The notes under the pieces are model-generated. The model was not told the DNA's origin. It ran no database searches and saw nothing but the letters and a program-made list of their open reading frames with translations. A program made the translations under genes and the position numbers. Source: Sphingomonas abaci (GTDB lineage Bacteria > Pseudomonadota > Alphaproteobacteria > Sphingomonadales > Sphingomonadaceae). Taken from it: 64,000 bases of DNA. Location: the NCBI RefSeq assembly GCF_014199625.1, contig NZ_JACHNY010000004.1, positions 248,001 through 312,000 on the forward strand, written 5' to 3'. Shown here in pieces: positions 20,391 to 28,853 of this stretch. The number at the start of each line of letters is the position of its first letter. Position 1 is the first letter of the stretch.

Positions 20391-20998
20391 CCGACGAGGC
20401 GACCCGCAACGACCGGCACCGCGCCAAGATGCAGCGCATCCAGGCGGCGCGGCGCGACATGATGGAGAGCCGCACCGGCGAGAAGGGCCTGCTGATCGTC
20501 CATACCGGCCCCGGCAAGGGCAAGTCGACCGCCGCCTTCGGCATGGCGGTGCGCGCCATGGGGCACGGCATGAAGGTCGGCATCGTCCAGTTCGTGAAGG
20601 GCGCGATGGCGACCGGCGAGCGGGCGATCTTCGACGCCTTTCCCGATCTCGTCAGCTTCCGCCCGATGGGCGAGGGCTTCACCTGGGACACGCAGGACCG
20701 CGCCCGCGACATCGCCACGGCGCGCGCCGCCTGGGAGGAGGTCGCCCGGCTGATCGCCGACCCGGACATCGCGCTGGTGATCGCGGACGAGCTGAACATC
20801 GTGCTGCGCTACGACTATCTGCCGCTGGACGAGGTGCTGGCGGTGCTGACCGCGCGCGCCCCCATGAAGCATGTCGTCGTCACCGGCCGCAACGCGCCGC
20901 CGGCGCTGGTCGAGGCCGCCGACCTGGTCACCGAGATGGCGGCGGTGAAGCACCCGTTCCGCAGCGGCATCAAGGCGCAAGAGGGAATCGAATTCTGA
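20387..20998 (+). CDS. cobO: CobO, cob(I)yrinic acid a,c-diamide adenosyltransferase
   Basis: 203 residues from ATG 20387. The family start HRAKMQRIQAARR is followed by the P-loop GPGKGKST (41-48), then GIVQFVKGA and ADELNIVLRYDYL. The enzyme transfers adenosyl from ATP to the cobalt atom of the corrinoid. It is coupled to cbtA by a four-base overlap and to the next gene through TGATG. Confidence 0.95.
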   Translation: MTDEATRNDRHRAKMQRIQAARRDMMESRTGEKGLLIVHTGPGKGKSTAAFGMAVRAMGHGMKVGIVQFVKGAMATGERAIFDAFPDLVSFRPMGEGFTWDTQDRARDIATARAAWEEVARLIADPDIALVIADELNIVLRYDYLPLDEVLAVLTARAPMKHVVVTGRNAPPALVEAADLVTEMAAVKHPFRSGIKAQEGIEF

Positions 20999-21408
20999 TG
21001 GACATCCTGCCCGTTCCCGACGGCCCCGCCGTCATCGCCTGCAACGCCTGCCGCTTCTCGAAGGAAGAGCGCGAGGATGGCGCGGGCCGGCGCGGCGGCG
21101 CGATGCTGGCCGAGGAACTCGCCCGGCTCCAGGCCGAGGACCCCGCCTATGCGGGCGTCGCCGTCCATGCCATGCCCTGCCTGTTCGCCTGCACCGAATT
21201 CTGCACCGTGCATCTGCGGGGCCCTGGCAAGGTCGGCTATATCCTGGGCCGGTTCACGCCGGGCGAGGCGGCGGCGCGCGCGATCCTCGACTATGCCGCC
21301 CGTTATGCCGACAGCGCGGCGGGACAGGTGCCCTATCGCGACTGGCCGGACGGGGTGAAGGGCCATTTCATCGCCCGTACGCCCCCCGCGGGAGCACTGG
21401 TCGCATGA
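20998..21408 (+). CDS. DUF1636-family cysteine-rich protein
   Basis: 136 residues. Cysteines are grouped as CNAC near 17-20 and CLFACTEFC near 61-69, the pattern of the DUF1636 (COG5469, predicted metal-binding) family with a thioredoxin-like ferredoxin fold. VHLRGPGKVGYILGRF and a C-terminal YRDWPDGVKGHFIARTPP are also typical. The family occurs beside cobalamin genes and has no proven role; a redox or cobalt-handling function is inference from position. It sits between cobO and cobT with overlapping start and stop codons. Confidence 0.82.
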   Translation: MDILPVPDGPAVIACNACRFSKEEREDGAGRRGGAMLAEELARLQAEDPAYAGVAVHAMPCLFACTEFCTVHLRGPGKVGYILGRFTPGEAAARAILDYAARYADSAAGQVPYRDWPDGVKGHFIARTPPAGALVA

Positions 21409-22418
21409 TCCGCTTCGACACGCCGGGCGATGTCGTCGCCGCCCTCGCTGACCTGCCCGCCCCCGACGCCCGGGCGATCGCCGCCGCGCAGGATCGCCAG
21501 GCGCAGCTCACCAAGCCGGCGGGCTCGCTCGGCCGGCTGGAGGAGGTCGCGCTGTTCCTGGCCGGGTGGCAGGGCCGGGACCGGCCCCGGCTGGATCGCG
21601 GCCGGGTGGCGATCTTCGCCGGCAACCACGGCATCGCCGCGCGGGGCGTCAGCGCCTTCCCGCCCGCGGTGACCGCGCAGATGGTCGCCAATTTCGAGGC
21701 CGGGGGCGCCGCGATCAACGCGCTGGCGCGCGCCGCCGGGCTGGAGCTGCGCATCGTCGCGATCGATCTCGACCGCCCGACGGGCGACATCGCCGAAGCG
21801 CCGGCGATGAGCGAGGCGGAATGCCTCGACGCGCTCAACCTGGGCGCGGCATCGGTCGAGGCCGGGCTCGATCTGATCCTGCCCGGCGAGATGGGGATCG
21901 GCAATTCGACCCCTGCCGCCGCGCTGTGCGCGGCCAGCTTCGGCGGCGACGCCAGCGACTGGGCCGGGCCCGGGACCGGCGTGGCGGGCGCGGCGCTCGC
22001 CGCCAAGCGGGTGCTGATCGACCGCGCGCTCGACCAGCACGGGGGCGACTGCGTCTCCGCCTTCGAGACGCTGCGCCGGCTGGGCGGACGCGAGATCGCC
22101 GCCATGGCCGGCGCGATGCTGGCGGCGCGCCATGCCCGCGTGCCGGTGCTGCTCGACGGGTTCATCGCGTGCAGCGCGCTCGCCCCGCTCGCCCGCTGGC
22201 AGCCGCGCATCGTCGACCATTGCCTCGCCGGCCATGTCTCGGCCGAACCGGGGCACCAGCGGCTGCTGCGGCATCTGGGGCTGGCGCCGCTGCTGGCGCT
22301 CGGCCTGCGGCTGGGCGAGGGCAGCGGCGCGGCGGTGGCGGCGGGGATCGTCCGCGCCGCGCTCGCCGCGCATGACGGGATGGCGACCTTCGCCGAGGCG
22401 GGCGTCTCGGGCGCATGA
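21405..22418 (+). CDS. cobT: CobT, nicotinate-nucleotide-dimethylbenzimidazole phosphoribosyltransferase
   Basis: 337 residues from ATG 21405. The family blocks are clear: LTKPAGSLGRLEEVALFLAGW, GNHGIAARGVSAFP, EMGIGNSTPAAALCA, and the C-terminal LGLRLGEGSGAAVA containing the catalytic Glu. It makes alpha-ribazole phosphate for the lower ligand. In the Pseudomonas denitrificans nomenclature the same enzyme is CobU. It should not be confused with the chelatase subunit CobT. Confidence 0.95.
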   Translation: MIRFDTPGDVVAALADLPAPDARAIAAAQDRQAQLTKPAGSLGRLEEVALFLAGWQGRDRPRLDRGRVAIFAGNHGIAARGVSAFPPAVTAQMVANFEAGGAAINALARAAGLELRIVAIDLDRPTGDIAEAPAMSEAECLDALNLGAASVEAGLDLILPGEMGIGNSTPAAALCAASFGGDASDWAGPGTGVAGAALAAKRVLIDRALDQHGGDCVSAFETLRRLGGREIAAMAGAMLAARHARVPVLLDGFIACSALAPLARWQPRIVDHCLAGHVSAEPGHQRLLRHLGLAPLLALGLRLGEGSGAAVAAGIVRAALAAHDGMATFAEAGVSGA

Positions 22419-22999
22419 GCCGGCCGGTCCGCGTCCACCTGCTCCGCCACGGCGCGCCGGACGGGCCCGGCCGCTTGCTCGGCCGCACCGACGCGGGCGT
22501 CACGCCGGCGGGGATCGCGGCGTGCCGGGTGGCGGCGCTGGACCATGGCGACGGGGCTTTGCACAGCTCCGACCTGGCCCGCGCGCTGGACTGCGCCCGG
22601 GCGATCGGCGGGGGGCGGCCGGTGGCGGTCGACCCCCGCTGGCGCGAACTCGATTTCGGCGATTGGGACGGGTGCTGGCCCGCCGAGTGCGACGGGCCGG
22701 CGCTGGAGCGGTTCCACGCCGACCCGGAGGCCTGCCCCCCACCGGGCGGCGAACGCTGGTCGGCCTTGTGCGGGCGGGTGGCGGCGGCGCTGGCCGATCT
22801 CGTCCGAGCGGGCGACACGGCATTGGTCGTCACCCATGGCGGCGCGATGCGCGCGGCGCTGGCGGTGGGATGCGGCCTCGACGCGCGGCAGGTCTGGACG
22901 TTCGACCTGCCCTATGCGGCGCGTCTGTCGCTCGACCTGTGGCCGGGCGCGACGGCGGATGCGCCGCCCATGGCGCAGGTCGTGGGACTGGCGGCATGA
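22415..22999 (+). CDS. cobC: Alpha-ribazole phosphatase-type histidine phosphatase
   Basis: 194 residues from ATG 22415, overlapping the cobT stop. It is an active-looking member of the histidine phosphatase family: HLLRHGAPDGPGRLLGRTDAG (catalytic RHG), SSDLARALDCARAI, RELDFGDWDG, PPPGGERW and VVTHGGAMRAAL. In this position it most likely removes phosphate from alpha-ribazole phosphate or adenosylcobalamin phosphate. It contrasts with the RHG-less relative at 18645-19190. Confidence 0.88.
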   Translation: MSRPVRVHLLRHGAPDGPGRLLGRTDAGVTPAGIAACRVAALDHGDGALHSSDLARALDCARAIGGGRPVAVDPRWRELDFGDWDGCWPAECDGPALERFHADPEACPPPGGERWSALCGRVAAALADLVRAGDTALVVTHGGAMRAALAVGCGLDARQVWTFDLPYAARLSLDLWPGATADAPPMAQVVGLAA

Positions 23000-23047
23000 G
23001 GCCGAGGGCTGTGGATGCGTTCTCCGCCACCCCGCCTGTGTATTGCC

Positions 23048-23165
23048 GGGTCGTCCCCGCCTCGCTCCCCCCCGGCGGCGGCCGGGGTCCAGTCGGGACA
23101 CGAGCGTGACAGCATACCGACATCCCCCAACTGGCTCCCGGCCTTCGCCGGGTTGGACGAAGGGG
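23048..23165. repeat. REP-like GC hairpin repeat, copy 1 (before cobS)
   Basis: Two palindromic hairpins with four-base loops, CCCCGGC-ggcg-GCCGGGG near 23070 and CCCGGC-cttc-GCCGGG at 23137-23152, flank about 60 bases. Read on the minus strand this matches the copy at 27331-27440 over most of its length, including the shared string CCAGTTGGGGGATG. It lies in the gap between the phosphatase and cobS, and artefactual open frames run through it. Confidence 0.7.
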
Positions 23166-23176
23166 CGTTGCGGAGC

Positions 23177-23911
23177 GTGTCCGTCTCGGACCCGGCCCCG
23201 ACGGTGACGCCGCTGTGGCTGGCGATCGGCTTCTGCACGCGGCTGCCGGTGCCCCGCGTCGCCGCGGATGCGGCGGCGCGGGCGGCGGCGGTGCGCTGGT
23301 TCCCGGTCGCGGGATCGCTGATCGGGCTGGCGGTCGCGGGCGGCGCGGTGCTGGGTGCGCGGGTCGATCCATGGCTGGGCGCGCTCGTCGCGCTCGCCCT
23401 GTGGATAAGTCTGACCGGGGCGCTGCATCTCGACGGACTCGCCGACCTCGCCGACGGCCTGGGCGCGGCGCATGGCGACCGCACGCGCCTGCTCGCCGTG
23501 ATGGCCGATCCCCATATCGGTAGTTTCGGCACCGTGGCGATCGTGCTGCAACTGCTCGCCAAGCTGGTCCTGCTCCACGCGCTGGGGACAGCGGCCTGGC
23601 CGGCGCTGATTCTGGTGCCGGTGGCGGCGCGGTGCGGCCCCCTCGCCTGGGCGCGCTGGCTGCCGCCGCTGAAGCCGGGGCTGGGCGCGGGGATCGCGAC
23701 CGGCGTGCGCAGCCGCGACCTCATCGGCTGGGGACTGGTGCTGCTCGGGTTGGGCTGGGTGCGCCTCGGATTGCTCGCCGCGCCGGTGCTGATCCTGCTC
23801 TGGGGGCTTTATCTCAGGCGGCGGATCGGCGGCGTCACCGGCGACGCGCATGGCGCGGGGATCGAGACGGTCGAGACGCTGCTTCTCCTCGCCCTGGTCA
23901 TCCCGGCTTAG
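23177..23911 (+). CDS. cobS: CobS, adenosylcobinamide-GDP ribazoletransferase
   Basis: About 244 residues from GTG 23177; a GTG at 23204 (235 residues) is also possible. A longer open frame upstream runs through the repeat and is not credible coding sequence. The protein is polytopic. [11 protein letters not shown] at the N-terminus, then [16 protein letters not shown] and [17 protein letters not shown] are the CobS/CobV signatures; the DxxDG region binds the nucleotide substrate. It joins alpha-ribazole to AdoCbi-GDP at the membrane. Its end overlaps the convergent cobQ by 14 bases. Confidence 0.9.
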   Translation: MSVSDPAPTVTPLWLAIGFCTRLPVPRVAADAAARAAAVRWFPVAGSLIGLAVAGGAVLGARVDPWLGALVALALWISLTGALHLDGLADLADGLGAAHGDRTRLLAVMADPHIGSFGTVAIVLQLLAKLVLLHALGTAAWPALILVPVAARCGPLAWARWLPPLKPGLGAGIATGVRSRDLIGWGLVLLGLGWVRLGLLAAPVLILLWGLYLRRRIGGVTGDAHGAGIETVETLLLLALVIPA

Positions 23912-25361
23912 CGGTCCGCGCCAGATCGACCAGCGCATCCAGGTCGACATGCCGCTCCAGCGTCGCGGCGATCGCGTCCAGCGCCGCATCGACATCGGCG
24001 TGATGGTCCGGCCCCGTCCCCGCCACACCCAGCCGCGCCAGCCACGCCGCGCGCTGCGCCGCCAGCCCCAGCAGGCCATGGACATAGCTGCCGCTGACCA
24101 GCCCGTCGGCGCTGACCGCACCCTCCGCCCGGCCGTCCCCCAGCCGGGTGAGCGGTCGCGCCGTGTCCGGCCCCTCGGTGCGGCCGAGATGGATCTCGTA
24201 GCCGGCGAACGCCGCGCCCAGCGCCGTGCCCGTCACCTGCGCCAGCCGCTTGTCGCCGCCCAGCACCGTGTCCACCGCCAGCAGCCCCAGGCCCGGCGCG
24301 GTGCCCGGCGGCCCCTCCAGCCCAAGCGGGTCGGCGACGCTGTGCCCGAGCATCTGATATCCGCCGCACAGCCCCAGCACCGGCCGGCCGGCGCGGTGGT
24401 GCGCCAGGATATCGATGTCCCAGCCCTGTTCGCGCAGGAAGGCGAGGTCGGCGATCGTCGCCTTCGATCCCGGCAGCACGATCAGCACCGCGTCGCGCGG
24501 GATCGGCCGGCCGGGCGGGACCATCGCCAGCTCGACGCCCGGCTCCAGCCGCAACGGGTCGAGATCGTCGAAATTGGCGATATGGCGCGTGATCGGGCAG
24601 GCGATCACCACCCGCTCGCCGACCGGGGCACGGGCGCGTTGCAGCACCACCGCATCCTCGCTGGGCAGGCGAAGCGCCTCCGCCAGCCAGGGCACGACGC
24701 CATAGCCGCGCCAGCCGGTCCGCTCGGCGATCGCCTGGTAGCCATCGGCGAACAGCGTTGGGTCGCCGCGGAACTTGTTGACCAGGAAACCCCGGATCAT
24801 CGCCGCATCGGCCGGGTCGATCACCGCGCGCGTGCCGACCAGCGACGCGATCACCCCGCCCCGGTCGATATCGCCGACCAGCAGGACCGGCACGCCGGCC
24901 GCGCGCGCGAAGCCCATATTGGCGATATCGCCGGCGCGCAGGTTGATCTCCGCCGGCGAGCCCGCGCCCTCGATCACGACGATGTCGCTGTCGGCCGCCA
25001 GCCGGCGATAGCTGGCCAGCACCTCGGGCAGCAGCCCCTCGCGCCCCTCGCGCCAGCGCGCCGCCGCCAGCAGCCCGCGCACCTGCCCGCGCACCACGAG
25101 TTGCGAGGTGCGATCGCCTTGGGGCTTGAGCAGCACCGGGTTCATGTCGACTCCCGGCGGAACCCTCGCGGCCAGCGCCTGGGTCGCCTGGGCGCGGCCG
25201 ATCTCGCCGCCATCCTCAGTGACGGCGGCGTTGTTCGACATGTTCTGCGGCTTGAACGGCCGGACGCCGAGGCCCCGGTTGGCGAGCGCGCGGCACAGCC
25301 CCGCGACCAGCACCGACTTGCCGACATCCGAGCCGGTGCCCTGGATCATCACCGCCGCCAT
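23898..25361 (-). CDS. cobQ: CobQ, cobyric acid synthase
   Basis: 487 residues from ATG 25361. The N-terminal ATPase domain has [12 protein letters not shown] (7-18) and [13 protein letters not shown], plus [15 protein letters not shown]. The C-terminal glutamine amidotransferase domain has the nucleophile Cys332 in [11 protein letters not shown] and His in GSYVHGLL. It amidates the b, d, e and g side chains of adenosylcobyrinic acid a,c-diamide. Its start overlaps the cbiB stop by 13 bases, and its end overlaps cobS on the opposite strand. Confidence 0.95.
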   Translation of the reverse strand: MAAVMIQGTGSDVGKSVLVAGLCRALANRGLGVRPFKPQNMSNNAAVTEDGGEIGRAQATQALAARVPPGVDMNPVLLKPQGDRTSQLVVRGQVRGLLAAARWREGREGLLPEVLASYRRLAADSDIVVIEGAGSPAEINLRAGDIANMGFARAAGVPVLLVGDIDRGGVIASLVGTRAVIDPADAAMIRGFLVNKFRGDPTLFADGYQAIAERTGWRGYGVVPWLAEALRLPSEDAVVLQRARAPVGERVVIACPITRHIANFDDLDPLRLEPGVELAMVPPGRPIPRDAVLIVLPGSKATIADLAFLREQGWDIDILAHHRAGRPVLGLCGGYQMLGHSVADPLGLEGPPGTAPGLGLLAVDTVLGGDKRLAQVTGTALGAAFAGYEIHLGRTEGPDTARPLTRLGDGRAEGAVSADGLVSGSYVHGLLGLAAQRAAWLARLGVAGTGPDHHADVDAALDAIAATLERHVDLDALVDLARTAKPG

Positions 25362-26278
25362 GCCACCGCCCCCGCCACGATCCACAAGGCCACGCACGCC
25401 CGCCGATAGAGCCCCAAGGCCCGCCGCACGTCGCGCGCGGTCAGCTCGGCGCGGCCGGCGCCGATCCACGGCTTGTCCGCCACCACGCCGTCATAGGCGA
25501 CCGGCCCGGCCAGCCTGAGGTCCAGCGCCCCCGCCATCGCCGCCTCGGTCCAGCCGGCATTGGGCGAGGCGTGGCGACGGGCGTCGCGCCGCATCACCCG
25601 CCAGCCGCCACCGCCACACAGGCAGATCAGCCCGCCCGCCAGCCGCGCCGGCACCCAGTTCGCCGCATCGTCCAGCCGCGCTGCCGCCCAGCCAAAGGCG
25701 CGCCAGCGCGGCTCATAATGGCCGATCAGGCTGTCGGCGGTGTTGACACCCTTATAGGCCCAGAGCCCCGGCAAGCCCCCGACCAGCAGCCAGAACAGCG
25801 GCGCGGCGACGCCGTCGCAAAAGCTTTCCGCCAGGCTCTCGACCGCGGCGCGGGCGACGCCGGCTTCGTCCAGCGCGGCGACGTCGCGGCCGACGATCCG
25901 GGCCACCGCCGCGCGTGCCGCGTCGAGATCGCCCGCCTCCAGCGCCCGGGCGACGGGGCGGACATGATCGTCCAGGCTGCGCTGCGCCAGCCCCGGCACG
26001 GCCAGGAGCGCCACCCCGATCCAGCCGAGCGCCCGGTCCGCCAGCGCCTGCACGATCCAGCCGCCGCCAGCGCCGGCCGCGACCACCAGCACGATCGTCG
26101 CCACGCCGCCCGCGCGCCGCCGGGCATCGGGCCGCTCCACCCGGTTCCAGCGCCGCTCGCACGCGCCGATCAGCCGCGCGAAGCCACCGACCGGATGACC
26201 GACCCGCGCATAGAGCCAGGCCGGCCAGCCGAGCGCCGCCTCCCCGGCCAGCGCGGCGAGCGCGACCGGTTCAGCCAC
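25349..26278 (-). CDS. cbiB: CbiB (CobD in P. denitrificans), adenosylcobinamide-phosphate synthase
   Basis: 309 residues from GTG 26278, overlapping the stop of the next upstream gene (26271). A longer Arg-rich N-terminal extension is open but lies inside that gene and is not needed. The protein is integral to the membrane. The family blocks are [16 protein letters not shown], a conserved [32 protein letters not shown] and [12 protein letters not shown]. It attaches aminopropanol phosphate to cobyric acid. It is in one run with cobQ and the decarboxylase gene. Confidence 0.93.
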   Translation of the reverse strand: MAEPVALAALAGEAALGWPAWLYARVGHPVGGFARLIGACERRWNRVERPDARRRAGGVATIVLVVAAGAGGGWIVQALADRALGWIGVALLAVPGLAQRSLDDHVRPVARALEAGDLDAARAAVARIVGRDVAALDEAGVARAAVESLAESFCDGVAAPLFWLLVGGLPGLWAYKGVNTADSLIGHYEPRWRAFGWAAARLDDAANWVPARLAGGLICLCGGGGWRVMRRDARRHASPNAGWTEAAMAGALDLRLAGPVAYDGVVADKPWIGAGRAELTARDVRRALGLYRRACVALWIVAGAVAWRR

Positions 26279-27260
26279 CGGCCAGCGCCGCCGCCAGCCG
26301 GTCCCACGCCGCCGCCTGGCCCGGCAGGCCGAACCGCAGCCGCCGCGCATCCTCGGCGAACGGGCGGGTCAGAATGCCGGCGCGCGCCAGCCGCTCGAAC
26401 ATGGCGGGCGCCCGGTCGCTCTCGATCAGCCGGAACAGCGGGCAATCGCCGATCGGCGCCAGCCCGTGACGGCGCAGCAGCGTGTCGAGGCGCGCGCCCG
26501 CCGCCTCCAGCCGCGCGACGGTCATCGCCGGCCAGGCGCGGTCCAGATACGCGGCGGTGCCGATTGCGATCGCGGCGGCGGAGACGGGCCAGCTGCCCAT
26601 GCGGGCCGCCACCGCCGCGACATAGGGTCCAGCGCCCAGCACGAAGCCGAGCCGCAGCCCCGCCAGGCCGTACATCTTGCCGAAGGAGCGCAGCACCAGC
26701 ACCGGGTCGTCGGCGGACAGCATCGGCAGCACGCTGGTCCCCGGCACGGCGTCGGCAAAGGCCTCGTCGACGATCAGCAGTCCGCCCTTCGCCGCCAGCG
26801 TCGCGGCGACCGCCAGCAGCCGGTCGGGCGGCAGGCGGCGGCCATCGGGATTGTTGGGATTGGCGAGCAGCAGCGTGCCGCCGGCCTCGGCCGCCGCGTC
26901 CAGGTCGCCGGCCGCGACCGGGCGCGCGCCGGGCAGCGCCGCGCCGTGCCCGCGATAGCCGGGGCCGACGATCGCAAAGGGGCGCGGCAGGTTGATCGCG
27001 GCCAGCGCATGGAGCGCCGCCTCGCTGCCCGGCACCGCCGCGACCGGCAGGTGCGCCGCGCCGAAGGTCGCGGCGGCCGCCGTCTCCAACCCCAGGCGCG
27101 CCGCCCCGCCCGGCAGCGCGCGCCAGTCGACCGGCACCGATGCGGCGTCCCAGGGATAGGGGTTGAGGCCGGTCGACAGGTCGATCCACGGCCGCGGCGC
27201 ATCCGGATAGCGCGCCGCCGCCACGTCCAGCCGGCCGCCGTGATAGGTCAGGTCGTGCAA
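26271..27260 (-). CDS. cobD: Threonine-phosphate decarboxylase (CobD; CobC in P. denitrificans)
   Basis: 329 residues from TTG 27260, chosen because GGAG lies eight bases upstream. A GTG at 27320 would add an Arg/Pro-rich stretch unlike the family. It is a PLP enzyme of aminotransferase fold I: DLSTGLNPYPW near the N-terminus, NPNNPDG, DEAFAD and the PLP lysine Lys195 in RSFGKMYGLAGLRLG. It produces (R)-1-amino-2-propanol phosphate for CbiB. It is the first gene of the leftward cob run; its upstream region contains a REP-like repeat. Confidence 0.9.
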   Translation of the reverse strand: MHDLTYHGGRLDVAAARYPDAPRPWIDLSTGLNPYPWDAASVPVDWRALPGGAARLGLETAAAATFGAAHLPVAAVPGSEAALHALAAINLPRPFAIVGPGYRGHGAALPGARPVAAGDLDAAAEAGGTLLLANPNNPDGRRLPPDRLLAVAATLAAKGGLLIVDEAFADAVPGTSVLPMLSADDPVLVLRSFGKMYGLAGLRLGFVLGAGPYVAAVAARMGSWPVSAAAIAIGTAAYLDRAWPAMTVARLEAAGARLDTLLRRHGLAPIGDCPLFRLIESDRAPAMFERLARAGILTRPFAEDARRLRFGLPGQAAAWDRLAAALAGG

Positions 27261-27330
27261 CCGCAAGGCTCCGATCGGCGGACGGCGGGAGCCACGCGGA
27301 GAGGGGAGCCTCTGCCGCACGCACTACACC

Positions 27331-27440
27331 ATCCCGGCGAAGGCCGGGATCCAGTTGGGGGATGGTGGTGGATGGTCACACTCGTTTCGTAGCGGGTTCC
27401 CGACCTCCGCCGGGGTGGCGCATGACGGGGGCAAGGCGAT
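27331..27440. repeat. REP-like GC hairpin repeat, copy 2
   Basis: It begins with TCCCGGCGAAGGCCGGGATCC (CCCGGC-gaag-GCCGGG) and CCAGTTGGGGGATGGTGG, and ends with a GACCTCCGCCGGGGTGG half. On the minus strand copy 1 (23048-23165) shares the hairpin, the CCAGTTGGGGGATG string and a TCAC-CTCGT segment. It lies in the 226-base space between the decarboxylase gene and the UbiH-type gene, both transcribed leftward. Confidence 0.75.
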
Positions 27441-27486
27441 CCCACGGACCCGTCACGCTCGGCGATGTCGGACGCTATCGCCCCCC

Positions 27487-28737
27487 TCAGACCGTCAGCC
27501 CCTGGAGCAGCTTGGGCAGCTGCCCCGTCTCGCCCCGCGCCTCGGCCATGAAGCGGTTCTTGAGCGGGCGGATCGAATCCACCGCCGAGATGCCGAAGCG
27601 GCGGATCGCGCTCGCCGTCCCGCCGCGGATCCCGAACAACCGGGTCAGGATGTCGGTCGCGCCCGCCACCGCCAGCGTGTCGAGCCCGCGCCACCGGCCA
27701 TAGCGGGCGAGCAGCTGCGCATCGCCCAGGTCCAGGCCCAGCCGCTTGCCCTCGACCAGCACCTCGGTCAGCGCGGCGACGTCGCGCAGCCCGAGGTTCA
27801 GCCCCTGCCCCGCGATCGGGTGGATGCCGTGCGCCGCGTCGCCGACCAGCACCAGCCGGTCCGTCACGATCGTCGCCGCATGGTGGAAGCCGAGCGGATA
27901 GGCGCCGCGCGGCGACGGCGCCGACAGCGCGCCGAGGAAGCCGCCCATCCGCGCCTCCGCCTCGGCCAGGAAGCCGCGATCGGACAGCTTCATCAGCCCC
28001 GGCCCATGCTCGGCCGCCACCGACCAGACGATCGCCGAGCGGTGGCCGATCGCGTCGTCGGGCAGCGGCAGCAGCGCGAAGGGCCCGGCCGGATAGAAGA
28101 TCTCGTAGGCCACATCCTCGTGGCTCCGTTCGTGGTGGAACGCTCCCACGATCGCGCTGTGATCGTAGCGCCACTGCGCGATGCGGATGCCGGCGGCCGC
28201 ACGGGTCGGCGAGTTGCGCCCCTCCGCCGCGATCAGCAGCGGCGCGCGCACCGTCGTGCCGTCGTCCAGCGTCGCGACCACGCCCGCCGCCGTCCGCTCG
28301 GTCGACACCGCGCGCGTCCTCATCCGCAGGTCGATGCCGGCCGCCGCCTGCGCCGCGTCGAACAGGGCGCGGCGGATCAGCTTATTCTCGTACATGGTGC
28401 CAAGCGCGCCGTCATCGGCGGCGGGGATGAAGTCGAGCTTGCCCGGCTTCAGCCCGTCGCTGACCCGGATGTGGCGGATCGCGCAGCCCTGCCCGGCCAG
28501 CGTCGCGCCGATGCCGATCGCGTCGAGCATCCGCCCGCTGGCGCTGGCGATGGCGGAGGCGCGGCCGTCGAAGCCCGGCGCCAGCGTCACCGCCGGGTCG
28601 GCCGGGTCGATCACCGTCGCGGTCAGGCCGTGGGCGTCCAGCGCCAGCGCCAGCGTCGCGCCGACCAGGCCGCCGCCCAGGATGATGACGTCGCTGCTCC
28701 CGTGGCGGGACATGCCGTTGTTCGCGCTGTTTTCCAT
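27487..28737 (-). CDS. UbiH/UbiF/COQ6-family FAD-dependent hydroxylase
   Basis: 416 residues from ATG 28737 (AGGACGG upstream). The FAD-binding Rossmann motif is DVIILGGGLVGATLALAL near 16-33, with FDGRASAIASASGRML next, both typical of ubiquinone-ring hydroxylases. The second FAD block LVLVGDAAHGIHPIAGQGLNLGLRD is intact. This family hydroxylates the benzoquinone ring during ubiquinone synthesis; which ring position this protein modifies cannot be read. It is divergent from ftsK with 116 bases between start codons. Confidence 0.88.
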   Translation of the reverse strand: MENSANNGMSRHGSSDVIILGGGLVGATLALALDAHGLTATVIDPADPAVTLAPGFDGRASAIASASGRMLDAIGIGATLAGQGCAIRHIRVSDGLKPGKLDFIPAADDGALGTMYENKLIRRALFDAAQAAAGIDLRMRTRAVSTERTAAGVVATLDDGTTVRAPLLIAAEGRNSPTRAAAGIRIAQWRYDHSAIVGAFHHERSHEDVAYEIFYPAGPFALLPLPDDAIGHRSAIVWSVAAEHGPGLMKLSDRGFLAEAEARMGGFLGALSAPSPRGAYPLGFHHAATIVTDRLVLVGDAAHGIHPIAGQGLNLGLRDVAALTEVLVEGKRLGLDLGDAQLLARYGRWRGLDTLAVAGATDILTRLFGIRGGTASAIRRFGISAVDSIRPLKNRFMAEARGETGQLPKLLQGLTV

Positions 28738-28853
28738 CCAACCGTCCTAGTCCTGTCGTCCGCCGCTGCCAACGGGTGGCCGGCTTGACGACACAAACGC
28801 GAAAGCCGATGACTCCGCCCGCAGATTTTCGCGGAATGTTCGGGGTAGTTGGG

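Noticed and set aside
23015..23176. N-terminal extension of cobS
   Set aside because: The extra residues are encoded by the REP-like repeat and do not resemble any CobS N-terminus.
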